DNA of 64,000 bases from contig JAPLQE010000010.1 in NCBI GenBank assembly GCA_026399835.1, positions 18,261 to 82,260 of the forward strand, given 5' to 3'. The stretch comes from Burkholderiales bacterium (GTDB taxonomy: Bacteria > Pseudomonadota > Gammaproteobacteria > Burkholderiales > Burkholderiaceae_E). Position numbers and translations under genes: made by a program. The notes under the pieces were generated by a model. That model saw only the letters and a list, made by a program, of their open reading frames with translations. It made no database searches and was not told where the DNA came from. Below are positions 25,022-32,956 of the stretch, piece after piece. Each line of letters opens with the position of its first letter. Within the stretch, counting starts at the first letter, position 1.

Positions 25022-26277
25022 CACGCCTCCAGCACCAGCGGCGACGCCGGTCGGCCCACGCACAGCAGACAGTGGCCCGCGGCCGGTGCGTGGTCGGGCG
25101 GACTCGCGTAGGCCACCGAGCCCGCCAGCACCCGGGTCTCGCAGCTCCCGCAGCCGCCCGAGCGGCAGCCCGACTCGACCGCGACGCCATGGCGTTCGGC
25201 GAAATCGAGCAGCGTCGCGTCCTGGCCGTCCCAGACGAGCGTGCGGCCCGAGCGCGTGAAGCGGATGTCGACGTCGGTGACCTGCGCTGTGCCGTCGGCC
25301 GCGGCCGCGCCGGGCAGCCTGACCGTCGCCGGCCCGAAGGCCTCGAAGTGGATGTCGGCGACCGGCACGCCCCAGTCCGCCAGCGCCGGCACCAGCGACT
25401 GCATGAGCCCGGGCGGACCGCAGACGTAGAACGGGTGACGGCCGGGCGGCAGCGTGCGCTGCAGCAGCGCGACATCGATCCGCCCCGCGTGCCGCAGTTC
25501 GCGGCCGACGAGATCAGTGGGATCCGGGCAGCTGTACACCACGTTCAGCCTGAACGCCGGATGTGCGGCGGCGAGGGCCTCGAGCTCCAGCTTGAACGCC
25601 TGCTCGCGACCGTGCCGCACCCCGTAGTAGAGGTGCACCGGTCGCTGCGGCTGGACGGCCGCGCACCCGCGCAGCATGCTCATCATCGGCGTGATGCCGA
25701 TGCCGCCTGCGATCAGCACGACGGACACGTTCGGGTCGGGGTCGATGAAGAAGTTGCCGCCAGGCGCCTTCACCTGGAGGACATCGCCGACCTGCACCCG
25801 GTCGTGGAACTGGTTGGACGCCAGCCCCGCCAGGTACTCCGGATGATCGGGTGGCGCGGGTACGCGCTTGATCGTCACGCGGTAGTGCGTCGGATCGGGA
25901 GCGTCCGACAGCGAGTAGCAGCGCGTGACCGAACGGGTCGCCATCGCGCCGTCCGGGCCCGGCGCCGCGACGTCCAGCGTGAAGGTCAGGAACTGCCCGG
26001 GCCGGAACGCGGGCAGCGCTGCGCCGTCGACCGGCTGCAGGTGGAACGAGCACTGCGAACGCGCGGCGTCTTCGTATTCGCGCTTCGTCACGCGGAACGC
26101 ACGCAGACCCTGCCAGGCGGCCTCCGTCCGGGCGCCGCGCTCGGGCAGCGCCACGGACGGCCCGGCCGGTCCGATCACGCTGCCGACCCGCCCGCGCCAC
26201 AGCATCCAGCCGACGCCCGCGCCGAGCTGCAGCAGCATCGCGGCGACGATGAGGGCGAGGAGCTGCGGGGCGGTCAT
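25021..26277 (-). CDS. Membrane-anchored flavodoxin/ferredoxin-type reductase with 2Fe-2S domain
   Basis: The 418-residue protein starts at ATG 26277. An N-terminal helix (QLLALIVAAMLLQLGAGVGWML in pieces) anchors it. Then come the flavin-binding domain (FRPGQFLTFTL, RCYSLSD), the NAD(P)-binding domain (AGGIGITPMMSML near residue 195-205, YVCGPPGLMQSL) and a C-terminal plant-type 2Fe-2S domain with CRSGGCGSCETRVL and a distal HCLLC. This is the layout of CbiR/HCP-reductase and NqrF-like proteins. It takes electrons from NAD(P)H, through flavin and the iron-sulphur cluster, to the downstream membrane protein. It is the first gene of a five-gene minus-strand run. Confidence 0.88.
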   Translation of the reverse strand: MTAPQLLALIVAAMLLQLGAGVGWMLWRGRVGSVIGPAGPSVALPERGARTEAAWQGLRAFRVTKREYEDAARSQCSFHLQPVDGAALPAFRPGQFLTFTLDVAAPGPDGAMATRSVTRCYSLSDAPDPTHYRVTIKRVPAPPDHPEYLAGLASNQFHDRVQVGDVLQVKAPGGNFFIDPDPNVSVVLIAGGIGITPMMSMLRGCAAVQPQRPVHLYYGVRHGREQAFKLELEALAAAHPAFRLNVVYSCPDPTDLVGRELRHAGRIDVALLQRTLPPGRHPFYVCGPPGLMQSLVPALADWGVPVADIHFEAFGPATVRLPGAAAADGTAQVTDVDIRFTRSGRTLVWDGQDATLLDFAERHGVAVESGCRSGGCGSCETRVLAGSVAYASPPDHAPAAGHCLLCVGRPASPLVLEA

Positions 26278-26459
26278 CGTTCGACGGGGGGGCTCGGGGG
26301 ACCGGCGTCCACCTATAGCACCCGCGATGCGACCGCACGGCGCGGGCCGGGCGGGCGGGTTGATGACCGTCAAGGATTCGGGCTTGAGGCCTGCGCGACG
26401 CTGGCGGGGCCAGGCCTGAGCGCCGACATGCGCAATGAACGTTCCCGCAGGAACGCCCG

Positions 26460-26480
26460 CCCTACTTCCCGATGCAGAAC
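26460..26480. repeat. Left direct repeat of genomic island (att-like copy of the mnmE 3' end)
   Basis: 21 bases identical to 35547-35567. The right copy forms the last six codons and stop of mnmE (ending CIGK), so this left copy is a duplicated mnmE end, as produced by site-specific integration. Sequence outside the 21 bases differs on both sides. Confidence 0.8.
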
Positions 26481-26635
26481 TGCATCATGGGCTGGAAGGC
26501 TCGTGGTTGCTGGGGTTTAGCGGGCGGGGGGCTGATGTGTACATGGGAACTCGAAGATTCTTGGAAGTCAGCGCTGGATAACAAGTATCACGTCAAGTAG
26601 TTGATGCGTATGGATTTTTCGGCACCCCGCGCGTT

Positions 26636-26657
26636 GTTATCTCCCAGCGAAGATAAC
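26636..26657. repeat. 7-bp perfect inverted repeat inside the island's left end
   Basis: GTTATCT at 26636-26642 pairs with AGATAAC at 26651-26657, eight bases apart. It lies between the left att-like repeat and the last island gene. Without a T-run it is not a clear intrinsic terminator. Confidence 0.5.
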
Positions 26658-26778
26658 AAATCAGGCTCCTCGCCGCGCGGCCCGGCGCGGCCGCAGGCCG
26701 CCTGCGGATGGGCTGCAGTCTGCACGTGCAAGAGCCCCTGCACATCGGGCTCAACCACTCGCCCATGCCAAGGCTTGC

Positions 26779-27309
26779 TCACAGCAAGGTGATTTGCCGA
26801 GCCGGCATGCGCAGGCCCGCCTTGGCCAACGTCCTGGCCTCTTTGCTAGTGGCGGTGATTCGACACACGCCCTGCGGGGTCAGCAACCAGTGGAAGCGCT
26901 GGATGCCCTGGTTGTGCTTGAAGGTCATGGCATTCAACTGCGTGAACGGTGGGGTCTTCAGCTTGGCTTTCAGCCAGTCCAGCTTCTTCAGCATGGTTCC
27001 CACACTACCGGTGCTGGAAGCCGGGTGCGGCTCCACCCAGCAGGCGATCTCTGCGCCGTCTGAAAGCGCGAGGCCGAGACCGTAGTCCCATCGATGGCTC
27101 TGAGGCTCGGCAATACTGAAGTGCCCGTCCACGTCCACGCTTCCGGTGAACTGCGCCCCCTTGCTGACGATGATCTGGGCGCGGTAACTGCCTTCAACAG
27201 CATCTTTGCCGCCGAGCGGCAGCAAGCCTGCAGCGGAGGCTGCAACATGAAAGGCTGTTGTTTCTTGAAGGCCGGTCCCCCTCGCGGCCTTCTTGCCCCG
27301 ACCCTTCAT
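26779..27309 (-). CDS. Unknown protein, partner of the AAA ATPase in the island
   Basis: A 176-residue protein whose ATG overlaps the stop of the AAA ATPase gene (ATGA), so the two are translated together. It starts basic (MKGRGKKAARGTG) and has alternating beta-type segments (YRAQIIVSKGAQFTGSVDVDG, DYGLGLALSDGAEIACWVEPHP) followed by a C-terminal basic helix region with LKKLDWLKAKLKTPP. I do not recognise the family. Tight coupling to an OLD-like ATPase in a restriction island suggests a defence effector or regulator. No catalytic motif is obvious. Confidence 0.6.
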   Translation of the reverse strand: MKGRGKKAARGTGLQETTAFHVAASAAGLLPLGGKDAVEGSYRAQIIVSKGAQFTGSVDVDGHFSIAEPQSHRWDYGLGLALSDGAEIACWVEPHPASSTGSVGTMLKKLDWLKAKLKTPPFTQLNAMTFKHNQGIQRFHWLLTPQGVCRITATSKEARTLAKAGLRMPARQITLL

Positions 27310-28583
27310 GTCCCGCTTCCTTCAGAGGCGGCGTTCTGCTGCCTCTTCCTCTTCCTCTTCGGCGGGGCCGCGGCTGTGTTCACCGCATCGGCAATGGCCT
27401 CGTTCGTGCGCGCAGCAAACCCGCTGATCCCGCCCCAATCAGCTTCAGACGGGTCCACCGACGCCGGGTCCAGGTTGGAGATGTCGCGCACGGAGCCATC
27501 GCGCTCGAAGTAATACACGGCGTAGTCTTTGCTCAGAGCCGACAGGGCGATCTTCTTGGCCTCCGCGGTGGCAGGCAAATCAAGAATTCGCCGGACGGAA
27601 AGCTCGGAACTGTGCAACTTCTTGAATTCCTGCAAGGCCCAAACCATCTCCAGCACCACCGGCGAATGGGAAGACAGCACCACCCGGTAGCCCCGTCGCA
27701 TCAGCTCCAGCACGAGCAACAACACCGCCGCGATGCCCTGAGGGTGCAAGCCCATCTCGGGCTCTTCGATCACAACCCATTCGATGCTCTCATTGGCGGT
27801 ATTGCCCGTCTTACGGCGGTAGGTCGTTGGGCATAGCCAATAGACGCCCATGAGCAGCGGCGTGAACTCGCGCTGTCCAGCCGACCACGACAAGAAGCCC
27901 AGCGGCTTGGCCTGCCCCTTGACCTGAAGTCCCAAGCGCTTGGTGAAGTCCTTGTCGTCGATCAGCAAGCGGTGGCCGCCATACAGATGGGTCTGAATGG
28001 GCTTGCGCAGCGTCTCATTCAACCGGTTCGGCCCTGGAAACAGTTCGCCTTTGGCCCCGAATTCGTTCTGAATCAGGTCGTGCACGGCATCGCTGAAAGC
28101 GCGAAGCGTGTATGGATCGCCAAAGTTGAACTGGCCGAAGTTTTGCGACACCCCTCCGGGCAGGCTCATCACCCGCTGGGCCGGGATGTAGAACATCCGC
28201 TCATAACGGATCTTTGACTTGGTGGGCTTTGCATAGTCGGTGAGCGCGGCCGCGGTACCGTTCCAGGTCAAGGTTGCTTGCGCTCCCCAGACGCCGGCCA
28301 TGCCACGGCCAAAGTACCCCTCCATGAAGGCTCCGGCCTTGTCGTTGAACGACATGCTGTGGTGCTTGAAGGTGTCGTGAATATGGTCGCGGTCCACCAG
28401 CAGCTTCAGCGTCTGCAGGAAGATGCTCTTGCCCGTGGCTTGCGGCCCCACGATGACCGTGAGATCGCCAAAGCTCACATCGGCCGACTGAATCGGCCCC
28501 AGGTGGGTCAACTGCAAACGCGGCCGCCTGGCCTTGCGGACCCGCTTCCTGGTGGTGGTGGAGATCTCAGCGGATGGGTTCAT
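27306..28583 (-). CDS. AAA (ABC/OLD-like) ATPase in the restriction island
   Basis: A 425-residue ATPase from ATG 28583. Walker A is GPQATGKS near residues 47-54. The ABC-type signature SWSAGQREF lies near 250, Walker B with the catalytic Glu is VVIEEPEMGLHP, and the H-loop is SSHSP. This matches the SMC/OLD-like 'AAA_15/AAA_21' ATPases common in defence loci. There is no Toprim or other nuclease domain after the ATPase; the tail is Lys/Arg-rich (PKRKRKRQQ). It sits 47 bases downstream of hsdS and is coupled to the 176-residue unknown protein, so the two may form a separate defence module. Confidence 0.82.
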   Translation of the reverse strand: MNPSAEISTTTRKRVRKARRPRLQLTHLGPIQSADVSFGDLTVIVGPQATGKSIFLQTLKLLVDRDHIHDTFKHHSMSFNDKAGAFMEGYFGRGMAGVWGAQATLTWNGTAAALTDYAKPTKSKIRYERMFYIPAQRVMSLPGGVSQNFGQFNFGDPYTLRAFSDAVHDLIQNEFGAKGELFPGPNRLNETLRKPIQTHLYGGHRLLIDDKDFTKRLGLQVKGQAKPLGFLSWSAGQREFTPLLMGVYWLCPTTYRRKTGNTANESIEWVVIEEPEMGLHPQGIAAVLLLVLELMRRGYRVVLSSHSPVVLEMVWALQEFKKLHSSELSVRRILDLPATAEAKKIALSALSKDYAVYYFERDGSVRDISNLDPASVDPSEADWGGISGFAARTNEAIADAVNTAAAPPKRKRKRQQNAASEGSGT

Positions 28584-28630
28584 GGCAGGTTCCTGCGGCG
28601 GTCGTTTACCTTGCGGCGGAGATAGGCCGG

Positions 28631-30325
28631 TCAAGCCGTTGCCACCGACTCCACCAAGGCCCCAGCCAGGCGCGACTGGGTGGCCTGGCTGGCGGCGAGT
28701 CGGCGGCGAAGGTCGGCGCACAGGCAGCGGAGTTCGATGACACGGGCGACGATACGAGCTTGTTCGGCGAGGGGAGGCAACGGGATCGGCAGCGAGAAGA
28801 TTTTGGCCGACTCGAGCTTGCAGGTTCCGTGTGTCGACCGCTCAACCAGCGCCAAGATCTCCGGCTTCATGCCCATGCAAACCAGCGAGAGATAAGGCAG
28901 AACCGAAGAGTCGAGCGGGGTAAGGGCCTTCATGTCTTGGTTGATCGTGACCGGTACCCGCGTCACTGCGACCGGGAACGAATGCGCGAGGATCATTCCT
29001 CGCACCACCATGAGTAGGCTTCCGGGCTGAATCAGCGACAAGCTGCCCTTCAAAGCACTGCGCGACACATGATCCTGAGCATCTTCGATAGTGGGAACCT
29101 TCATGTCCTTGGGCGAGACCCAAGGAATATCGCCGGACCAGTTGCTTGCAACCGCTTTTGACGGCGTCGCCCCACCGGTAATCGAGCACATCTCGCTCAA
29201 ACTCGAAAAAGCCCAACCGGCAGGCAGCTTGAACGGAGCCCGAACAAGGTCAGCCGAAGGCGTCTCTGCTGATCGAGCGCCTGCAACGCTGGGCGGTGCG
29301 CTCTTCAGCCGCGCCAGCCACACACAGGCCGCTTCCTCCTGCTCAAGCTGAGAAACAAGCAGCCCCCGCACCGCCAACTGCAGCACCGTCTGCTCCAACA
29401 CGTCCACCGCTTGCGGCCGATCCAACAGCAGGTCGAAGTGCTCGGCCACGCGTTGCCAGTTGGCGGCTAGTTCCTCGGGCGTGGTGCTGTCGGTCAGCGT
29501 GCCCAGCAGGGTTTCGAGCAGGCGGGCATGCTGCTGCGCTTCGAGCCGGCCCTTGGCTTCGAGGGCATCGCACAGCTGCATCAGTTCGTCGACGCAGGTG
29601 ACGATGCGGGATTGCTCCGCAAGCGGGGGCAATGGGATCGGCAGTCCAAAGACCTTGTGCGACTCAAGCTTGCACGTGCCATGGGTGGATCGATCCACCA
29701 AGGCCAGTACCTCGGTCTTCATCCCTTGGCACAGCAACATCAAGAACGGCAGGGTCCCGGGCTCGAAGGGCGTGAGCGCCTTCATATCCTGATTGATGGT
29801 AACTGGCACCTGCGTCACTGCGACGGGAAACGAGTGCGCCAAGATCATCCCTCGAACAACCATCAACAAACTGCCCGAGGGGATGAGAGAAAGGCTCCCA
29901 GCAAGCGCTTGTGAGGAGACGTGGTCCACGGCATCCTCGATCACCGGAACCTTCATGTCCTTCGGGCTCACCCAAGGGATACCCCCGATCCAGTTGCTCG
30001 CTAAAGCCTTCGAGGGAGTCGAGCCGCCGGTGATCGCACACAGATCGGGCAACGTCGACCAAACCCAACCAGCTGGCAGCGTGAATGGCTCTTCGCGCAT
30101 TGCATGCAATACCGGAGGGCGACCGCGTTTGCCTCGGCCCGGCAACTCGTTGTTCTCGCGTGCGACACGAACGCGATGCATGAGTTCGGTTGCCGGCTCG
30201 TCACTCGGATCCTGCGGAACCAACTGCCCTCGCACCGCCAGCGACAAGATCAACTCCCGCAGCCGCGCCACGCCGCCCGGCGCATGCGCGAGCCGATCGA
30301 ACTCCTGGAGAAGCAAGCCGCTCAC
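28631..30325 (-). CDS. hsdS: Type I restriction specificity subunit HsdS with two near-identical recognition domains
   Basis: The 564-residue protein starts at GTG 30325, overlapping the DUF1016 gene stop (GTGA). It has two target-recognition domains, at residues about 81-241 and 365-525, separated and followed by helical conserved regions (VDELMQLCDALEAK near 245; IELRCLCADLRRRLAA near 530). Both domains end in the standard LPIPLPPLAEQ motif. Unusually the two domains are roughly three quarters identical residue by residue, sharing long runs such as IPWVSPKDMKVP and MVVRGMILAHSFPVAV. HsdS guides the HsdM methylase and HsdR translocase to a bipartite DNA target. Confidence 0.92.
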   Translation of the reverse strand: MSGLLLQEFDRLAHAPGGVARLRELILSLAVRGQLVPQDPSDEPATELMHRVRVARENNELPGRGKRGRPPVLHAMREEPFTLPAGWVWSTLPDLCAITGGSTPSKALASNWIGGIPWVSPKDMKVPVIEDAVDHVSSQALAGSLSLIPSGSLLMVVRGMILAHSFPVAVTQVPVTINQDMKALTPFEPGTLPFLMLLCQGMKTEVLALVDRSTHGTCKLESHKVFGLPIPLPPLAEQSRIVTCVDELMQLCDALEAKGRLEAQQHARLLETLLGTLTDSTTPEELAANWQRVAEHFDLLLDRPQAVDVLEQTVLQLAVRGLLVSQLEQEEAACVWLARLKSAPPSVAGARSAETPSADLVRAPFKLPAGWAFSSLSEMCSITGGATPSKAVASNWSGDIPWVSPKDMKVPTIEDAQDHVSRSALKGSLSLIQPGSLLMVVRGMILAHSFPVAVTRVPVTINQDMKALTPLDSSVLPYLSLVCMGMKPEILALVERSTHGTCKLESAKIFSLPIPLPPLAEQARIVARVIELRCLCADLRRRLAASQATQSRLAGALVESVATA

Positions 30326-31452
30326 GCCTCGTCCCTCGCGCCCCGCGCCCCTTCCAGCAAAGCGCGGTCGCGGGTCAGTTCGGCCTGCAGTTCCGCCTCG
30401 GTAGGCAGCCACGGCTGGTAGCGGCTGGCAAAGAGCTGGCCGCTCTCTGCCAGCAGCGAGTAGCGCGCCACGGCCTCGTTGCGCTCGCTGCACAGGATGA
30501 GGCCGATGGTCGGCCCGTCGCCCTCGCCGCGCATGCGCTCGTCGAAGACCCGCACGTACATGTCGAGCTGGCCCACGTCCTGGTGGCTGAGCTTGCCCAC
30601 CTTCAACTCCACCAGCACGAAGCACTTCAGGATGTAGTTGTAGAAGACGAGATCGACGAAGCCGTCTTCGCCCTCGATGTGCAGGTGCCGCTGGCGCGCC
30701 ACGAAGGCAAAGCCCTTGCCCAGCTCCAGCAGGAACTTCTGCAACTGGTCGAGCAGGCCCTGCTCGATGTCTTTCTCGTACAGGCTGGCGCCGGGCTGCG
30801 CGCCCAGGAACTCCAGCACGTAAGGGTCGCGGATGAAATCGCGCGGATCGGCACGGGCCTCGCGTTCAACGAGGACCTGAGCCTCACGCTGCACGCCGGC
30901 CTTGTCCTGGCTGGAGAGCAGGCGCTCGTAGTAGAGGGTACCGATCTGCCGGTCGAGCGCGGCCACGCTCCAGCGCTGTTGCGCGGCCTCCTGGGCGTAC
31001 CAGCGCCGGGCCTGCTCGTCGCCCACGCGCATCAAGGCCTTCAGGTGCGACCAGCTCAATTCGCTCCACGGCATGGAGCGAATCTCGTCCGCGCCAAGGG
31101 TCAGGTAGAACTGGCGAAAGTTGCGCAGGCTCTGGACGGCAAAGCCCGGACCGAACTCGGCGGTCAGTCGGTGGGCCAGGCTCTGCAACAGGCCGGTTCC
31201 GTAGGCGGCGCGAGCCTGCCCCGCCTGCTCGTGCTCGACGATCAGCCGCCCCACCTGCCAATACGCCTGCACCATGGTCTGGTTGACCTGGCGCCAGGTC
31301 TGCTGCCGCGCCTGCGCCAGCACCTCGCGAATCTGACCATACAGCGCCTCGGGGGCCGTATCGCCTATCGCAGGTGCCGAACCCTTGCGCGGCACGACCT
31401 GGGCCGCTGCAGCAGGGGTGGCCGGTACGCCCGCCTTGGCCCGGCGCGTCAT
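30322..31452 (-). CDS. DUF1016 (YhcG-like) PD-(D/E)xK nuclease-family protein
   Basis: A 376-residue protein whose start overlaps the hsdM stop (ATGA) and whose stop overlaps the hsdS start (GTGA). The N-terminal half is the DUF1016 helical domain (YWQVGRLIVEHEQAG, SLRNFRQFY, PWSELSWSHLKALMRV). The C-terminal nuclease-like domain has the EDGFVDLVFYN and FVLVELKVGKL motifs, which supply the Asp and E-x-K of the PD-(D/E)xK core. Genes of this family often lie inside hsd operons, but their role in the restriction reaction is not settled. Active-site residues look intact. Confidence 0.88.
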   Translation of the reverse strand: MTRRAKAGVPATPAAAAQVVPRKGSAPAIGDTAPEALYGQIREVLAQARQQTWRQVNQTMVQAYWQVGRLIVEHEQAGQARAAYGTGLLQSLAHRLTAEFGPGFAVQSLRNFRQFYLTLGADEIRSMPWSELSWSHLKALMRVGDEQARRWYAQEAAQQRWSVAALDRQIGTLYYERLLSSQDKAGVQREAQVLVEREARADPRDFIRDPYVLEFLGAQPGASLYEKDIEQGLLDQLQKFLLELGKGFAFVARQRHLHIEGEDGFVDLVFYNYILKCFVLVELKVGKLSHQDVGQLDMYVRVFDERMRGEGDGPTIGLILCSERNEAVARYSLLAESGQLFASRYQPWLPTEAELQAELTRDRALLEGARGARDEA

Positions 31453-32918
31453 CGCCCACCCCGCAGCGACTCCGCCAGGACCGCCTTCAACTGGTCCCGC
31501 AAAGCCTGCGCCTCGACCTGCAGCCGGGCGTAGTCGCGCAACAGTTCATCGGGGTCATGGCTCACCGCCTCGGCGGCGTGCGGGTTCTTCTGGTCGAGGT
31601 TGAAGCCCGCTGCGCGAATGGCGTCGATGCTCACCCGCCAGGCCTGCTCGTTCTCCACCCGCGTCGCAAAACCGTCCGCCTCGCTACCCCACCAAGCCTT
31701 CTCCACATCGAACTCCTCGATGCGGATGGGCTTGGTCTTGTTGTAGCTCTTCGCGCCCGGCGGGTAGGGGTGCTCGTGGTACCAGATGGCCTGCGTCGGC
31801 CGGCCCTTGGTGAAGAAGAGCAGGTTGGTCTTGATGCCGGTATAGGGCGCGAACACGCCGTTGGGCAGGCGTACGATGGTGTGCAGGTCGCACTCGGCGA
31901 GCAGCTGCTCCTTGATGCGTGTCTTCACGCCCTCGCCGAACAGGGTGCCGTCGGGCAGCACCAGCGCGGCGCGGCCGTTGGCCTTCAGGATGTGCTTGAT
32001 CAGCACCAGAAAGAGATCGGCCGTCTCCTTGGTGCGTATATCGGCCGGAAAGCCCGCCTCGATGCCCGGCTCCTCGATGCCGCCAAAGGGCGGGTTGGTG
32101 AGCACCACGTCCACGCGCTCGGCGGGTGTGTAGTCGCGCAGCGGCCGGGCCAGCGTGTTGTCGTGGCGGACATTGCTCGGCACCTCGATGCCGTGGAGCA
32201 TCAGGTTGGTCACGCACAGCAGGTGCGGCAGCTGCTTCTTCTCCACGCCCAGGATGCTGGTCTGCAGCAGCGCCTCGTGCTCGGTGTTGCGCACCTGCTT
32301 GCGAAGGTGCTCGATGGCGCACACCAGAAAGCCACCCGTGCCGGTGGCGGGGTCGAGCACCCGCTCGCCCAGCTGCGGGTTGACCATGTCCACCATGAAC
32401 TGCGTGACGGCGCGCGGCGTGTAGAACTCGCCCGCGTTGCCAGCGCTCTGCAAGTCGCGCAGGATCTTCTCGTACAGGTCGTTGAACTGGTGGCGGTCGG
32501 CCTGGCGGTTGAAGTCGATGCCGGCGAGCTTGTTGATCACCTGCCGCAGCAGCTGCCCGCTCTTCATGAAGTTGTTGGCGTCCTCGAACACGCCGCGCAC
32601 GACCCAGCCCCGTGGGTTGCGCACCGGGTCGGCCGCGAGGTTCTTCAGCTTGGGGAAGAGCTGGTTGTTCACGAAATCCAGCAGCGCGTCGCCGGTGATG
32701 CCCTCGGGGTCGGCGGCCCAGTTCCGCCAGCGCAGGTTCTCCGGGATGGGGCTGCGGTAGTCGTCGCGGGTGAGTTCGAGCTCTTCCTCCAGCGCGTCGA
32801 ACACCTTCAGGAACAGCAGCCACACCATCTGCTCGATGCGCTGCGCATCGCCGTTGATGCCGGCGTCCTGGCGCATGACGTCCTGGATGGACTTGATGAC
32901 GGGGGACAGGTTGGACAT
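31449..32918 (-). CDS. hsdM: Type I DNA methyltransferase subunit HsdM
   Basis: A 489-residue N6-adenine methyltransferase. The N-terminal HsdM_N helical domain (SIQDVMRQDAGINGDAQRIEQMVWLLF in pieces) is followed by the SAM-binding DPATGTGGFL near residue 196 and the catalytic NPPFGG near 275. GEFYTPRAV before motif I is typical. With HsdS it modifies host DNA, and with HsdR forms the restriction complex. It is 38 bases downstream of hsdR and overlaps the DUF1016 gene downstream. Confidence 0.95.
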   Translation of the reverse strand: MSNLSPVIKSIQDVMRQDAGINGDAQRIEQMVWLLFLKVFDALEEELELTRDDYRSPIPENLRWRNWAADPEGITGDALLDFVNNQLFPKLKNLAADPVRNPRGWVVRGVFEDANNFMKSGQLLRQVINKLAGIDFNRQADRHQFNDLYEKILRDLQSAGNAGEFYTPRAVTQFMVDMVNPQLGERVLDPATGTGGFLVCAIEHLRKQVRNTEHEALLQTSILGVEKKQLPHLLCVTNLMLHGIEVPSNVRHDNTLARPLRDYTPAERVDVVLTNPPFGGIEEPGIEAGFPADIRTKETADLFLVLIKHILKANGRAALVLPDGTLFGEGVKTRIKEQLLAECDLHTIVRLPNGVFAPYTGIKTNLLFFTKGRPTQAIWYHEHPYPPGAKSYNKTKPIRIEEFDVEKAWWGSEADGFATRVENEQAWRVSIDAIRAAGFNLDQKNPHAAEAVSHDPDELLRDYARLQVEAQALRDQLKAVLAESLRGGR

Positions 32919-32956
32919 GCGGTCTCAGTGATGGGGGGTGCAGAGCGAGCGGCACA

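Larger units (their letters stand above)
26278..26778. other. Gene-free stretch across the left end of the genomic island
   Basis: About 500 bases without a convincing gene. The left copy of the mnmE-derived direct repeat lies at 26460-26480. Base composition drops to more A/T after about 26520. A perfect 7-bp inverted repeat, GTTATCT/AGATAAC, sits at 26636-26657; it has no T-run and may be a recombination or binding site rather than a terminator. Confidence 0.6.

Noticed and set aside
26636..26657. Intrinsic terminator for the island operon
   Set aside because: The inverted repeat is perfect but lacks a following T-run on either strand, so it was listed as a repeat only.
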